DNA of 64,000 nt from Anaeramoeba flamelloides (GCA_027625915.1 JANTQA010000008.1:9797001-9861000), one strand, 5' to 3'; shown: positions 36,504 to 49,280, counted from the first letter of the stretch. Made by a program: numbers and translations. The notes: generated from the sequence alone by a model not told the origin.

Positions 36504-37195
36504 ATAATAATAAACATATAAAATTATTTTGTAAAATCGTTGTTTCAGTAATATATTGATAAATTCAAAGAAACACCTGAATATTTTGACTTCACTTACC
36601 AGCTTTTTTCCAAATTGGTTTATTTAAGACTATGAATATATCATTTTATTGATTTAAATTTGAAGAAACTCTTTAAAATTAGTTAGTCTTCAAAATATTC
36701 ATTCAAAAGAATTGTTTGTAAAAGTATATTGATAAGCTATAAAAATTTAATTAATTTTTTTTTGGATTTATCGGTGGTTTGAGTAAAAAGGGAACTAATA
36801 ATGAACATATTTTTGATTTTTTTTTTCCTTAAATTAGCCTTTTTACGTGAATTTTATAAAACTGTTCCTCCATTAGATTCGATATATTTGTTTTAATTAA
36901 TCTAAGGCTTAGAGTCTGGGGATAATGTACTTTATCATAAGGTATAAATTCAATAAAAAATACCAAAAAAAGTTAAATTGAGTTTATAAAATCTCTGATA
37001 TAAGCCCTTTTAGATATCAATTGTTTCTTTCCATAAAATATTATCCAATTTTTTTTAAAAAATGATTGATATAATCTTTTTTTAATAAAAATAAATATTA
37101 ATTAGAATATATGGAAAGAACAATAAAAAAAAACTTGTTTATGCTTTTTTCGTTTAAACTAACCCATAAAATTATATTATTTCTAAATTTTAATA

Positions 37196-37385
37196 CAGTC
37201 AGTTCAAATTTAAAATCACAATGCTTGAACAAAAATTTAAGATAGATCAAAATATCAAATTGTGGCACATTTTTTCTATTTTTTAGACAAATTATTGTAC
37301 TATAATTGAAAATTTTGTAACATACTTTGAAATTTACATGACTTTTATTTCATTAAAAGTTTTTTCTTAAAAGTGGAACTGGATA
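37196..37385. mobile_element. MITE family E, copy 2
   Basis: It starts TACAGTCAGTTC and ends AAGTGGAACTGGATATA. The length is about 190 bp, as in 46403-46597. Interior diverged. Confidence 0.6.
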
Positions 37386-38649
37386 TATGTTTAAAAAAAA
37401 ACATTTTTTACTGTTTTTATGATTGATAGTTTTTTACAAAAAATGTTGGTAATTTATAAACTTGACTTCCAAATTACAATTTACTTTATAAACCAATATT
37501 TTATTATTATATACCAATGATGATATAAAAATTTAAAGTGAAAACCATTCAAAATTCTGGATTTGGAATATGATAAAAGGTAATATTCTAGGACAATATA
37601 CCCGAAAGCAAAACATCTTCCAACAATGATCCTTAAAACAATAGTATCTTTTAAAAAATAAAATGATATCTTTTAAAGATTTTGATTGTTTTTTTTTTTA
37701 TTATAATTTCTCTTTCTACTTATGAAATTGATGGATTAAGCCTATTTAAACAATTTAGTAATTAGAATCTAATATTTGAATTAAAAAATTTACATATTTC
37801 TAATATAAAAAGAAAAAAAGCAACACTATTATTTTTCTTAAAAATTATGTTAATTCTTGAAAATAGTTAAACATATTTTTCGTTTTATGTTGGAAATACT
37901 TTATTTTGAAAGAAATTTTTTTTTTATTATTATTATTTGATTAATATTTCAATCCAAATCTCAAAAAATAAAATTAAATGATGTAAAATTGATTATTTAA
38001 ATGAAAAGTTGAGAAAATTTTAATAAAAGTTAATCAATGAAATTGAAATCTATTCAGCAATTTTTTTTAATCCTTTCAAGTTTGAATACAGTTATTTCTT
38101 GATTAAAAAAATGTAAAAAAATCAAACATATTTTTTAAAGTTTATTAAAGAGTTTTTTCTTTGTTTTTAAAAAATGAAAAGAAAATTGAAAAGAATTTTT
38201 AATTTTAAAAAATTTTTTAAACAAATTTTTGGTCTTATTCACATGAATCCTAATAACAATTCAAATCATTTTTATCAGAAAAAAAATGAATTAAAATAAA
38301 GTGAATATTAAATTACAAAATTACAAAATATCTTCAAGAAAATTTTATTTAGAAAAATCAAAGTTCATCTTTGAGCAAAAAAAAAGTTTCTAAGAAAAAT
38401 TTATAGTGGACTTTAAAACTTTAGCGATTTTAAATATCATTCCGAAAGTAAAATAAATATATTTCAAATGGTTGAACAAATCTTTTTTTGGTTAACCAAA
38501 AGAATTATCTGAAAATTGTAAAAACTCTTTATATTAATATTCTAAAAACTAAGACTTGATATTATGTAATAATAATGGAAATGGAAATAAAAAAGATAAA
38601 AAAAATTTATAATGTAAGAAATAAAATAAATTTGATAGTTTACTTTTTT

Positions 38650-38950
38650 ATAAAAATAGTAAAAAAAAAATTTATTCTGATGAAACAATTTTCTTTTTTT
38701 TATTTCTATGTCAATGATATTTTTTTGACACTTTGTATCTACAAAATTTTTTAGTAGAGACTGTTACAAATAAAACAGTCTCAAAAATTTCCATTTTATC
38801 ATAGATTACTGTTTCCTTAATATTTTATTGTTTCATAAAAATGGATAAAAAAAATTAATCTCAATGAAAAAATTTCCTTTTCTAGGTTTCTTGGCCAATC
38901 GGAATTTTTTGACCCTTAATATCTACTAAATCTGTAAGTAGAGAATATTT
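38650..38950. repeat. diverged tandem duplication, unit about 180 bp
   Basis: Two units share GATAAAAAAAATT, TTTTTTGACAC/CCTT, TATCTACAAAAT/TAAATC and AGTAGAGA in the same order (near 38660-38762 and 38845-38945). No coding frame. Confidence 0.5.
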
Positions 38951-39814
38951 CCAATAAAATATTTGAATATTTTGTCATTTTTTTCTTCAAGAAGTTTCCC
39001 TTAATTTTTTCATTTTATTTTTTGTTTCTGAATTTTAAATCTGGGTTTCTCTGAAAATAGTTTATAAAACTTTGAGAATCAATTTTTTACAGAGGGAAAT
39101 GCTAAAACCCGATCACAAACCAAAAAAGTTTTTTCCTAATTCACTGATAACTCTTGAGGGTACCTAAAAAAGAAAAATAGAAAATTTACTTTTATTTTCT
39201 TCCCAAGGCAGCTTGAAATAAAAAGTAAAATCGAAATACATGGATGAAAATCTTAAAACTTCTCTTAATTGTCCACAAACAGATAATATTCCTTTCTTTA
39301 ATTCAATTATTTATTTCTAAAAAATGGATTAAAATACTACATTAACATCAGAGTCAAATCACATTTTCTTCTTTTTTTAAATAATATTCTTTATTTTGTT
39401 TAAAAAAAAATAACCACTATTTCTTCAATTTATTTTTGAGCCTTAAATATTTCATTTTGGAAACTGATCCGTATTGATAAAATTTGAATCGTAAAAAATT
39501 AGATCATTTTGAAAAGTTTAATTATTGTTTGAATTTGTATTTGAAAAAAGCAAAGCACTCTATTTTATGCTTGGTTATAGCTTATTTTCATCAAAATAAT
39601 GACTCTAAGAAAATAAAAATAGTTCATAAATCGTTCTCCAAGACATAATTCAAACATTATCACGATTTTGAGACAATTATCGAAATTTGTATCAATATTA
39701 CCAAGATTTCAGTGAATATTGTGATTTTATTGGTTAATCGTGACTTTGTAAATCCCATCGTGATTCGAAAAAGATCATTGCAAATCCTCTATTATTTATT
39801 TTCAGTACCTGTTT

Positions 39815-40392
39815 AATATGTCCTTAATAAGATTAAGCACTATTTATTTCTTATTAATATTTTTCAAAATCTAGTTTCTAACTTAATTTAATTAAACACT
39901 GGGATAAAATTTTTTAGAATAAAAACACTCTCAACTTTTGAATATCAAAAATATTTTTTGAAATTAGTGTGCACTTTTTTATTTTTTTTTGAAAAATTGG
40001 GTTGAGAAAATTTTGAAATCAAAGAATAAGTTAATATATTGAATTAGAATATTTTTCCAGAGAGTTTATTTTTTTAGTTTAACTTTTTTTTTAATTTTAC
40101 CATTTAAAAATAAAAAAAACATTTGAATACCAAATTAGTCCCTTTTGTGAAAATAAAATTCCCATAATTTAGAATTTGTTTTAGTAAATGAGTTAAAACA
40201 AGATAGTGAATATAAAAATATACATAATTTCAACTTTGAATTCAATCATTTTGACAAAAAATGTTTTCAAGAAAAAGTTAAATGGAAACTTTATTTATTT
40301 TAATTTTTTCATTTAGTTTTTTTAATTTTTTTTAATGGGAGGTATTTGATCAGTTTTCCATTTTTAGTGTTTTTTGGGAAGTAGGGACATAT
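39815..40392. mobile_element. MITE family D, inverted copy 2
   Basis: It starts ATATGTCCTTAATAAG and ends TAGGGACATATA. It is the inverse of copy 1. Together with copy 1 it brackets the SNRNP27 gene in opposite orientation, about 4.8 kb apart. Confidence 0.85.
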
Positions 40393-40717
40393 ATTTTCAA
40401 AATAGTAAATTTCGAGGTTTATTGATGAAAATTTTTAAAATGGATATAAAATTTGCTAATAATTTTCGAATAAAAAAAACGGTCAAAATATAAATCTAGA
40501 TTTCAACTCTTTTTTTACAAGATCGGTTCAAAATTGAGAAGAATGAGTTAACTTTCCAAAGGTCATACCATAAACACACACAAAAGGGGAATCTGCAATT
40601 AATGAATATCCATAATTTATCAAAAAATAGTTTTTATTTATTCATTTCTGATGTTATTTATTACAATAAAAACCAAAAAATAATCAAAATCAAATAATTT
40701 TGATGATCTTGTATTAT

Positions 40718-42070
40718 TTATTTTTCTAATTGAATTTTTCTAATTTTTTCTTCAAATTCTATGTGCCTATAGGAAGTAGACTCTCCCCCATCTAAAGCAA
40801 AATTATCAAGAGGATAATTATATCCTTCGAATATTAATTGACTTTGGCTTTCAGATGGAAAGGCCATAAACAGTTCATAAGGATTAAGAATCGGAATATC
40901 ATTTAATAACGAACCGCCCCAGTCTATTGATAATCTTGGGCATGCGATTTGTACCCAAGCACCGATTTTTGGGAAGAGTTTCAATTTTTCGGTATCGATT
41001 TCGTCCATTAATAAAGTTATTTGTTTCTTGTTAACAGACTTGATTCTTTTCACAACACGATCAAGCAAAGAAGCACAGCCCTGCCTACCTAATGTACCCA
41101 TTATGACCCCAATTTTCTTGGCCTTTCTTGTTTTTAGAATTTCCTTTCTTCTTGACAGCACCAGGGACTTGTTATCATATTTTTCGCTCGTAAGTTTCTT
41201 GGTGTATGGGTTGTATCGATACCAGCTGAATCTCGGATCGGAATTTACAATCATTAAAGCCTCAATATGGAACCGACCGTCTGCAAGGAACAGAACGTCT
41301 GTTTCTCCATTGATCTCAAGCTCCGGGGCTGTGCAGCCAAGAACTTCACCCGGTGAAAGGGGTGGTGTATGAATTATTTTGATCCTTTCCCAATTGTGCT
41401 TTGCTTTCAAATTTTGCGATGCAACTTGGATGCTGGTTGTAAACTGGATCGTCGAAAAGAGATACAAATCCTTTTTAGGATCCATATTTTCAAGGATCAT
41501 ATCAACAAAATGCTGCACATCCATCCTAATTGATACCAAAATGTACAACATTTTCACTTTACAAATGTCAATTGGGATCAAACAAGAGTGCGCGTAGTGA
41601 ACCAAAAGATCGATGCCCAGTTGTGAACATGTTTCGTCATCAACACAACACGATCCATACGATACCTCACCCAAAATGATACATTCAACACCTCCAAAGA
41701 GAGTCAAGATAGAGGAAATGGCCGTGGAGTGTGCCAACAAGCCCTCAGGAAGTTGTAAACCTACCCTCTTTGCTTTAATTTGTTGGATCATATGAAGAGT
41801 TTTTGCAATTTCAAAATCATAATTGCTTGGTAATTTTGTTTTTATTACTTGATTTAATTGCTCATTTTCTAAAAGTCTTTTTGGTATTCCTAAATTGCTA
41901 TATCGGAATTTTCTTTTTGTTTGTAATTGCTTTTTTATTTCTTGAATTGATTTATCATTTTCATTTTCTTTTTCTTTTTGATTTTCTAGTTCAGAAACTT
42001 TGCTTCCTTCTTGGTTTTGTTTTCTCTTTTTTCTACCTTTAAATTTTTTTGGTCTTTCTGTGTAAGTCAT
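40718..42070 (-). CDS. DPH1: diphthamide biosynthesis protein 1 (3-amino-3-carboxypropyl transferase subunit)
   Basis: 450 residues in one exon from the ATG at 42070. With DPH2 it forms the radical enzyme that moves an aminocarboxypropyl group from S-adenosylmethionine to the target His of elongation factor 2, the first step of diphthamide synthesis in the cytosol. Family boxes are all present: LQLPEGLL (about 106), YGSCCVDD (138-145), DLLVHYAHSCLIP (154-166), PLSPGEVLGCTAPE (237-250), MGTLGRQG (324-331) and QIACPRLSIDWG (374-385). The three iron-sulfur cluster cysteines are there (Cys141 or Cys142, Cys246 and Cys377). Length fits the family. The first 50 residues are Lys/Glu/Asn-rich and variable. 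No breaks. Confidence 0.97.
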   Translation of the reverse strand: MTYTERPKKFKGRKKRKQNQEGSKVSELENQKEKENENDKSIQEIKKQLQTKRKFRYSNLGIPKRLLENEQLNQVIKTKLPSNYDFEIAKTLHMIQQIKAKRVGLQLPEGLLAHSTAISSILTLFGGVECIILGEVSYGSCCVDDETCSQLGIDLLVHYAHSCLIPIDICKVKMLYILVSIRMDVQHFVDMILENMDPKKDLYLFSTIQFTTSIQVASQNLKAKHNWERIKIIHTPPLSPGEVLGCTAPELEINGETDVLFLADGRFHIEALMIVNSDPRFSWYRYNPYTKKLTSEKYDNKSLVLSRRKEILKTRKAKKIGVIMGTLGRQGCASLLDRVVKRIKSVNKKQITLLMDEIDTEKLKLFPKIGAWVQIACPRLSIDWGGSLLNDIPILNPYELFMAFPSESQSQLIFEGYNYPLDNFALDGGESTSYRHIEFEEKIRKIQLEK

Positions 42071-42428
42071 CTTTGAAAAAAAGAGAATGAATTTTTTGAA
42101 ATTAACCTGAAAGAGTTGTTGGAAGATTAAAAAAATGATTTATTTCTTGATTTCATAACAAAAAAGCTCAGAACTTGTACCGAGTGTTTTTCTCTTAACT
42201 TTTTTATTAATACTAAAGTGTTAAAAAGTGTTTAAAAGGTTGACAAATCACCTCAAAGTGCCTGAAAGATTTAAAAAAAGCTGGAGATTTTTTATTTTTA
42301 ATGGATAAACTTCATAATAGGTGTGTAGTTAGTGAATGTTTTTTACAATTAAAACGGAATTTTATGAGTTATCCTGAGTTAAAAAATCCCTCAAAAATCG
42401 ATTCTAAATATTATTTAAATTATAAATT

Positions 42429-44375
42429 ATTGTTGAGAGAAAAATCTTAAACAGAGAAAAATAGTTGGACAGCATTTTTAATTGGGAACATTACTGAAAA
42501 TGATTTTTAATTTCAATCTTTTGTGGAATAACTAAAGAAAATAACAAAAATCTACTTATCAGAATAACGATTAATGCGATTCTACTTTTTTCAAAACCTA
42601 ATCTCTTATAATCTAAAGCAAGTTTAAAAATTACCATTTTCAGAATTAATAATAAACTTTACTAGAACTTGGATTTTTGTTAAAATAGCATGATCTACTT
42701 TAGTTATCAACCATTCAAATGATTATTCTACACACACCATAGATTAATAAACTTTTAACACCTTTAAACCTGGATTTATATCCCTTAGCACACCAAATAA
42801 CCTAAAAACATTTCAAACAAAAATTTTAATTTGAAATGTTATCAAAGGATAATAAGGTATAGAATTAATAAAAAATTATCTTAGAAAGAAAATTTTATAA
42901 TTAAAAATTGTATAGTTAGTTAAAATAAAAAAATAACTTGAAAAAAAATTTTCAACATTGGGAATTTTTTTTTGGTTATTGTGATTTTATTATTTTTCCA
43001 AATTTTGTCAAAATAAATTTTTTTTTTTTTTTTGAAAAGTTTGTCTAGATATCAAAAACCTCTTAGTTTTAACATTTAAAACACATCATACTTTACTGGA
43101 AATTTTTCTGGGGCCCTTTGCACCCCAAAATTGCCTAAAATGCTTGATTGTTTAATTTATTCATTTTAAAAGTTATTATAACATCACATAGAAAATGTGT
43201 TTTATCTACTGATTACTATTCAATATCAATATCTATATTAGATTCTAAATAATTTAAAAATTAAAAAAAAATATAAATTAAATTAGATAAAAAAAATCAA
43301 ATTTTTTTTTCATTGCAAAATTTTACATTTTTTTCAACAAGATTTTTTTTCAATTTTAAATGATTTGGCCAATAGTTCGAGTCAGATTAATATTGGATTT
43401 TTTTTATATTATTTTACAATTTTTTAATTTTTGACTTTTTAAAATCTAGACATAAAATAAACAATATTGTTGTAGTAGAGACCATATATCAGAACTTATT
43501 TAACAAGATCTGGATTAATTTATTAAGGAAAAATCCAAATATCGCAAATATATTTTTCAAATTTTTATCAATAACAAAATACAATAAAAAAATTTGGTTT
43601 CGGAGATTATTTTATTATATTTGAATAATATTTAAGAGTTATTTTTATTTTATTTTAAATTTAGGTATAAATATTTTATTAATTAAAAAGTAATTTATAT
43701 TTGTTTTATTCCAATTTAATAAATTGAAATTATTTTACAATTTTTTTTTTTTTGATTTTAAATTATTATCTATTGCTAAAATAAAAGTTTTAGAAAATTA
43801 ATCAAATTAAAAATTTAATTTTGGCCAAAAGAAATAAATTTCATTTTTCTCTTAATGGGATATTTATTGAAATTTTTTCTAAAAAAAAAAATTAAATTTC
43901 AAAGTAATTTATTTTTTTTATTTATTTTTTTTTTACATCATAAAATTAGCAAAATTTTTTTGTGGTTATTATTAATAAATTAATGTGTTGAGTTTTGAAT
44001 TACTATTAATGAAATAAAATTTCTGATTTAAAAAAATAAAATAAAAATAAAAATCTTTTAAAAAAATGTAAAAATGAATAATTATTTTTTTTTTTTTCAA
44101 CTACAAAAAAAAAAAATCAATAACTTAACTTCTTTATCTTTGAACTATTTTGACTTTTTATTATAATTTAAATCTGGATTAAAGACAAATAAGAAAATTA
44201 ATATATTAGTAGATCAATATCATTTTAAATCTAATTTAAAAAACTTGATGAAATTTAGGCAAATCCAGGGTGCTAAGGGATATAAAAGTCAACATGTTAT
44301 CAATAGATTTTGATTTTAAATTTGACTAATGTAACCAATTATAAATGGTGTCCAACCATTTTTCTCTCAACAATT
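42429..44375. mobile_element. MITE family C, copy split by transposon B2
   Basis: The left part (42429-42780) and right part (44281-44375) together match 17038-17478. Ends are TTGTTGAGAGAAAAATC and CCATTTTTCTCTCAACAA, a better-kept TIR than in the other copy. Confidence 0.85.
42781..44280. mobile_element. non-autonomous DNA transposon family B, copy 2 (nested in C)
   Basis: 1500 bp, TCCCTTAGCACACC to GGGTGCTAAGGGA, inverted relative to 10927-12417. It is flanked by TA on both sides. The empty site GATTTATATAAAA in the other C copy shows that one TA was duplicated. No long frame. It carries the same internal terminal-like motif (about 43108-43140). Confidence 0.9.
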
Positions 44376-44973
44376 AAGAGTTTTTTTATTAAATTTTCTC
44401 AAAATAATTTGTTAAGACTTTGAAAAACAATTACTAAAAATCAAAACCTTGGTTTCTTTTTTCTTGGAACCTTTACACGTATAAATGATGAAAAAAAAAA
44501 AAAAAAAAAACGACAATAAACAAGAAATCTATATTATATCACTTTCTTAAAGGTCTACAATTAAAAGAGAAATTGATAAATAAAGGATCAAATTTTAAAA
44601 TTTAATAGAAAAAAAATTGATAAACTTTTATTAAATTTTTACTTGAAAAAAAATATGGTTACAACTTAAAAAATTGTAAAAAGTTATCAAATTTCAATTA
44701 AAATCTAAAAGTTTAAAAAAAACTTTCAAGTATTTACATTTAAATTTAATATTAATTTAAATACACTATTGGGTGACAAATTAGATTTAGATTTAGAAAA
44801 AAGAAAAAGAAGTGATTTTCTTAGAAACAAGGATTTGATATACTTAGAATTACGAGTATTTTGAATTAGAAACATGATATCAATTAAAAATAGTAATTTT
44901 GTAATTTTTTTTTATTTATTGAAAATGTAATTTTAGAATTGAAAATAATATTATTACATTATTTATTTCATTA

Positions 44974-45563
44974 TTAAGCTATTTCAAAGAATGTGGGGCA
45001 AATCTATTAGGAAATATATTTATATAACCCATTCTAGAAAAAAGGATTTAAATATATAAAATCATTAACACCATTTATAGGTTCACGGGAATAATTCAAT
45101 TTGTTTCTTAGTATTGTATTGCAGAAATAAAATATATTAAAATTTATGATCTTGATTTTATCTGATATTTTTTTATCGTGAAAATTGGTCTTTATTATTT
45201 TCTTTTTGACCGAAAAAATATTTACATCACTTGTATAATCTCAACAATTTTTACAATATAATTAAAAACATAGAACAGCGTTTTTGTGTTTAAAAAATTA
45301 TTTGTACCCTTTCCATATTTCCAGTTTTTTATTGAAATTTGTTGTACATTGCTTTAACCAAAAAAAGAGCTATTTTTTTTTTTTTTCATTTTTTGGAAAT
45401 ATTTCAACTAATATGTTTTGAATTAAATACATAAGTGGTTGATTCAATCAGTATTAATATTAAACTCAATTTGGCAATGTTGATTAATGATTACCAATAC
45501 TAAAAAAGATTATTTTTTATGAAATGTAAAAAAAAATACCCCACTTTTTTGGAAATATCTTAT
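44974..45563. mobile_element. MITE family A, copy 4
   Basis: It starts TAAGCTATTTCAAAGAATGT and ends CCACTTTTTTGGAAATATCTTA. It is collinear with copies 1 and 2 at about the same length. Confidence 0.8.
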
Positions 45564-46169
45564 TTAGTAACTTTCCAAAAGTAATTATTTAAATCAATTC
45601 CTTTAATTCCAAGTTTGACTCAATAATAATTAGCCTAAAAATCCAAAGAAAGATTAATTGTTATTTCTTTATATCAGACTAAGTTGTATCCTCAATATAT
45701 TCCCAATTTGTATAAATAATTCGCAAAAATAATTTATTAGTTATTTTTTTGATATTTGAAAAAAATTGAATTATTTATTAACTAATCTATTATTTCGAGA
45801 CAAATAAAGTTAGAAAATTTTTCAACACTTAAGACTTAATATTGTTGGTTAAACTTTTAATTTGTCTCTTAATACATATTTTTTCTTAAAAATCATTGTT
45901 TTTTTGACTATAATATACAAGGATCTTTTTAATTTGTGGGATAAACTTTAAGTACTATTTTACAAATGAAATTTTTTTAGATAAATTTACAATAAAATTC
46001 GAAATATTTCATAGATTTTTAACTGTCCAATAATTACAATAAGAGAATTTCATTCAAATTGAAAATAATTTTGATTTTATTTGTAAAATAGGAAAATAAT
46101 TTTTCATCTTTTAATTTTTTTTATTTCAGTTCATTTTTTGAATTACCAAACTTCTTTTTTATATTATTT

Positions 46170-46700
46170 TTTTTTCAGAAATTGATATTACGTCAAGGTT
46201 AGGTTCTTCAAAATAGAAGAAATCAAATATTAGTAAATAAATTGTATCCTCAACTTTGATCGATCAATATTCCTAATAGAATAAAATGAAATTTATCAAT
46301 TCATTTTTTTATTCTGCTCTCTCCAAAATTTTTACCATAATCTTGATTTATTTGGATTTAAAAATTTCTTATTTTTTTTATATTGTAATTTATAAACAAG
46401 TACAGTCAGTTCCACTTTTAAGGCACAAACTTTGAACGAAATTTAAGGCAATAAAAATTTCAAATTAAGGAACAAAATTAAGATTCTAGTAAAATAAATT
46501 GTAAAATAAAAAATTACAAATTTTGTGCCTTAATTTGAGAATTTATTTGTGCCTTAAATTTCATTCAAAGTTTGTGCCTTAAAATTGGAACTGACTGCAT
46601 AAAAATTAAAATTAGTAAAGGGTTCTAATTTGATATTTCTTTTCTGAATTGATTAAATATTTTTTTTTTTTTTAGAAAATTGGATTATCATATGTTAAAA
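46170..46700. repeat. dispersed repeat H, inverted copy split by MITE E1
   Basis: 46170-46402 reads as the inverse of the repeat (ATCGATCAATATTCC, CTCTCCAAAATTTTTACC). 46598-46690 continues it (inverse of GAAATACTAAACGAGAACCC). The 195-bp MITE lies between them. Confidence 0.65.
46403..46597. mobile_element. MITE family E, copy 1 (best preserved)
   Basis: 195 bp with TIRs of about 35 bp: CAGTCAGTTCCACTTTTAAG inverted at the right as TTAAAATTGGAACTGACTG. GTGCCTTAA words are repeated inside. TA lies at the left border and CATA at the right. Inserted in repeat H. Confidence 0.85.
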
Positions 46701-47399
46701 ATTTTAAATTGGAGTTTATTTAACACTATTATGATAGAAATAAATTAAGTATAGGAAATAAAATTCAGTGTGTTAATTTTTATTAAATATATAATTAATT
46801 TTATTGAAGATCTTTTGGGGTTGATTTTGATATAAATTCATTTAATAATTTCAATAAAGTTATATTATAAATATAATGATTTTGGTTCTTTTCAATACAA
46901 ATTTTCGATTTCTAATTGAATTGTTTATTTCGGATTTTGTTCAATTTTTTTCGTTTTTTTGTTTTCTACTAATTTTCTACATTTTTAAAAATATATTTTT
47001 GAAAAAAATAATGTTTGGAATCACCATATTAATTTTAAAATAATTAAAAACATTTAATTTCTTGTAAAATTCAGATATTTTCTATTAAAAAATCTTGTTT
47101 TCAACAATTTTAATTTCACAAATAATTTGAGATAAATTAAATAAGAAGCTCCAATGAAAGTTTTCACAATTTTTTTTATATTCCATTTTCTTTTTATTTA
47201 TTGTTTATTCGGATATTTCTTTTATGATTATCAACTTTTATCCAACGTTAATTATTTCCTTATTTCTAAACAATCTTAGTTTTTATTGATTCTTTAAAAA
47301 AAAATTGATTTTTTCCATTTTTGGCTCAGTTCCTATAAGATGAATAGTGTTTATTAGTTGATAATCATTCTAAAATTTACTATTTCATTATTTTTAATT

Positions 47400-47800
47400 A
47401 TTACATCGTAGTAAAGTTAACATGGCGACTTTGACAAACGGAATCTCTATTTAATTATTGTAAGTTATACATTAAATATGAAAAAAAAAATTTAAATTGA
47501 TTTTTGTTTTGTAAAAACACACAAAGTAAGAGAAAAATCAAAAATTCAATCAAGTGAAAATGCAGTGTCTTTTCAGATAAAAATTTCTGTTCACCTTTTT
47601 AGAGTAAATTATTTCTTTTTTTGTAGGTCTTAGGCTTTCAGAAAGTTCTTAATGGTATGAATGATTTTTGCAGTTTTACACCATATATTTCGAGATCTTT
47701 AAACTTTATTTTCAGATTTCTTCCAACATTTTTTTTTATTAAAAATCTTTTTAAAAAAATTCTAATTTTTTATTTTGAAACATTTTTTATTAAATATTGG
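47400..47800 (-). CDS. possible spliced minus-strand 3' end, unrecognised
   Basis: An upstream segment includes KNVGRNLKIKFKDLEIY up to a G/GTGTAA donor (near 47680). A terminal segment after AAATAG reads IPFVKVAMLTLLRCNN and stops near 47402. The phases agree (one base plus two). Competing plus-strand micro-exons also have clean splice signals in the same place (IKISVHLFR, VLGFQKVLN), so the strand is not certain. Confidence 0.3.
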
Positions 47801-48468
47801 TAATATTAAAATAGGTCGTGGGAAATTTATTTATTGATAAATTATTTCAAAACCTAGACTTTTTTTATATATTTTATATCATAAGAATCTAAATTATTAT
47901 CCTAATAAATTATAAAAAATGTAAACAGCTTTTTTTTAAATTCTCCTTTATTAAAAGTTTTTAAATTTGCTTTTGAACAAAGTATTTATGGTTTAAATGG
48001 AAAGAAAGTTTGTAAAATGAGTTGTTTTGTAAAATTAGTTGATCTTTAAAATGTTCTTGAATGGAATGTTTTACAAACAGAGTTCCCAAGATTTAGCAAA
48101 ATTGAAATTGAACAAAAAAGTTTTTTATATTTATGTGAATTTATCAGTATCTTTTGTAATTCGATAAGTTGAATTTTCAGATACTGATAAATTCAAATCA
48201 AAAAAGTTTTAATTTTATCTCAAAAGTACAAAAAGGAAAAAAAAAAATTAGTTCGACAATTTTCATTTCTAATCACTTTTATGAAAGCTGAGACTTTTTT
48301 CAACGAATAATTAGAGAAATGTTTTGGGAATTTGAAATAAAAATTTTTCATTTATTAATAAGAAAATGACAGTAGTTAATAATTTAAACCAAAGAAATGG
48401 GTTTAGGTTGTGGTCAGCCCAATAAAAAATTTTTAAACAAACAACAAAACTTTTTTTTTGTATAATAT

Positions 48469-49280
48469 TTAGTTTTTTGAATTTCCTCTTCCTCTACCCC
48501 CTCCTCGTCCTCGTCCTCGTCCCCTTCCCCTTCCCCTTCCTCCCCTTCCCCTTCCTCTTCCTCCTCTTCCCCCCCCCCTACCCCTACCCCTCTTTCTGCC
48601 TCCTCTTCCTCCTCTTCCTCCTCTTCCTCCTCTTCCATATCTTTTTTGTGAATTTTCACCAAATCTCTTTTTATACTGATTCCTTTTTTCAGCTTGCTGT
48701 TTTGTTTTTTCTATGACTAATTCTGGTAATTTTAAAAATTGGATTGTGTTGCCACGTACACAACACTCAGAAAGTTTTAGTGCTTGGTTTTGTCCCTAAT
48801 TGTTTTTGAAATCAGTAGAAAAAAAAGAAGAAGAAATTTATTTGATCTCATTAATGTCTTTCTTTTTGCCTTGAAAGGAAAATATCTTCAACAAAAATCA
48901 TAAAATCACAAAACAAAAGAAAACAAGAAAAAGTTCAATACTTTACGAGTAGAAACAACTTGTGTTAATTTTAAGTTCATCCTATTGTCGCAATTGATTA
49001 AAACACCATTATAAATTTCACCTGATTTAAGCTCTATTTGCTATATTAAGGATAATTGATGAACCAAAAGGATTAAGTAAGTAATAAAAAAAAGAATAAA
49101 ACACAAAGAAAAAAAAAAAGGAATATATTTACAATTGGTGAACCTTTTGCAGATCTAATCAAAGAGAGAGGGTACTAAATATTAATTTTTATAAAAAGAT
49201 AAAAAAAGAAAGATCAATTGAGATATTTTCCGAAGAAGAAATAAAGAAAAGAAGAAATAAAGAGAAACAAGACAAACCAT
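48469..49280 (-). CDS. LSM4: U6 snRNA-associated Sm-like protein LSm4, four exons
   Basis: Exons are 49280-49278, 49174-49133, 49040-48942 and 48795-48469. All joins are in phase, giving 156 residues. LSm4 is part of the LSm1-7 ring (mRNA decapping) and the LSm2-8 ring (U6 snRNA). After the Met the protein reads YPLSLIRSAKGSPI, then ELKSGEIYNGVLINCDNRMN (Sm1 motif) and LSECCVRGNTIQFLKLPE (Sm2 motif, with the usual VRGN). The C-terminal half is an RGG tail (RYGRGGRGGRGG, later RGRGRGRG), as in animal and plant LSm4 and suited to P-body assembly. The start codon is the last codon of exon 1, directly before a GTTTGT donor. The opposite reading of the GA-rich tail gives a false polyglutamate frame. 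Upstream DNA is AT-rich. Confidence 0.93.

Noticed and set aside
39660-39790. Reiterated CGTGATT words near 39.7 kb as a gene
   Set aside because: Short frames on both strands arise from the reiterated words; no splice-consistent model was found.
48414-48662. Polyglutamate protein on the minus strand
   Set aside because: It is a wrong-frame reading of the RGG-tail exon of LSM4, whose frame is supported by four in-phase exons.
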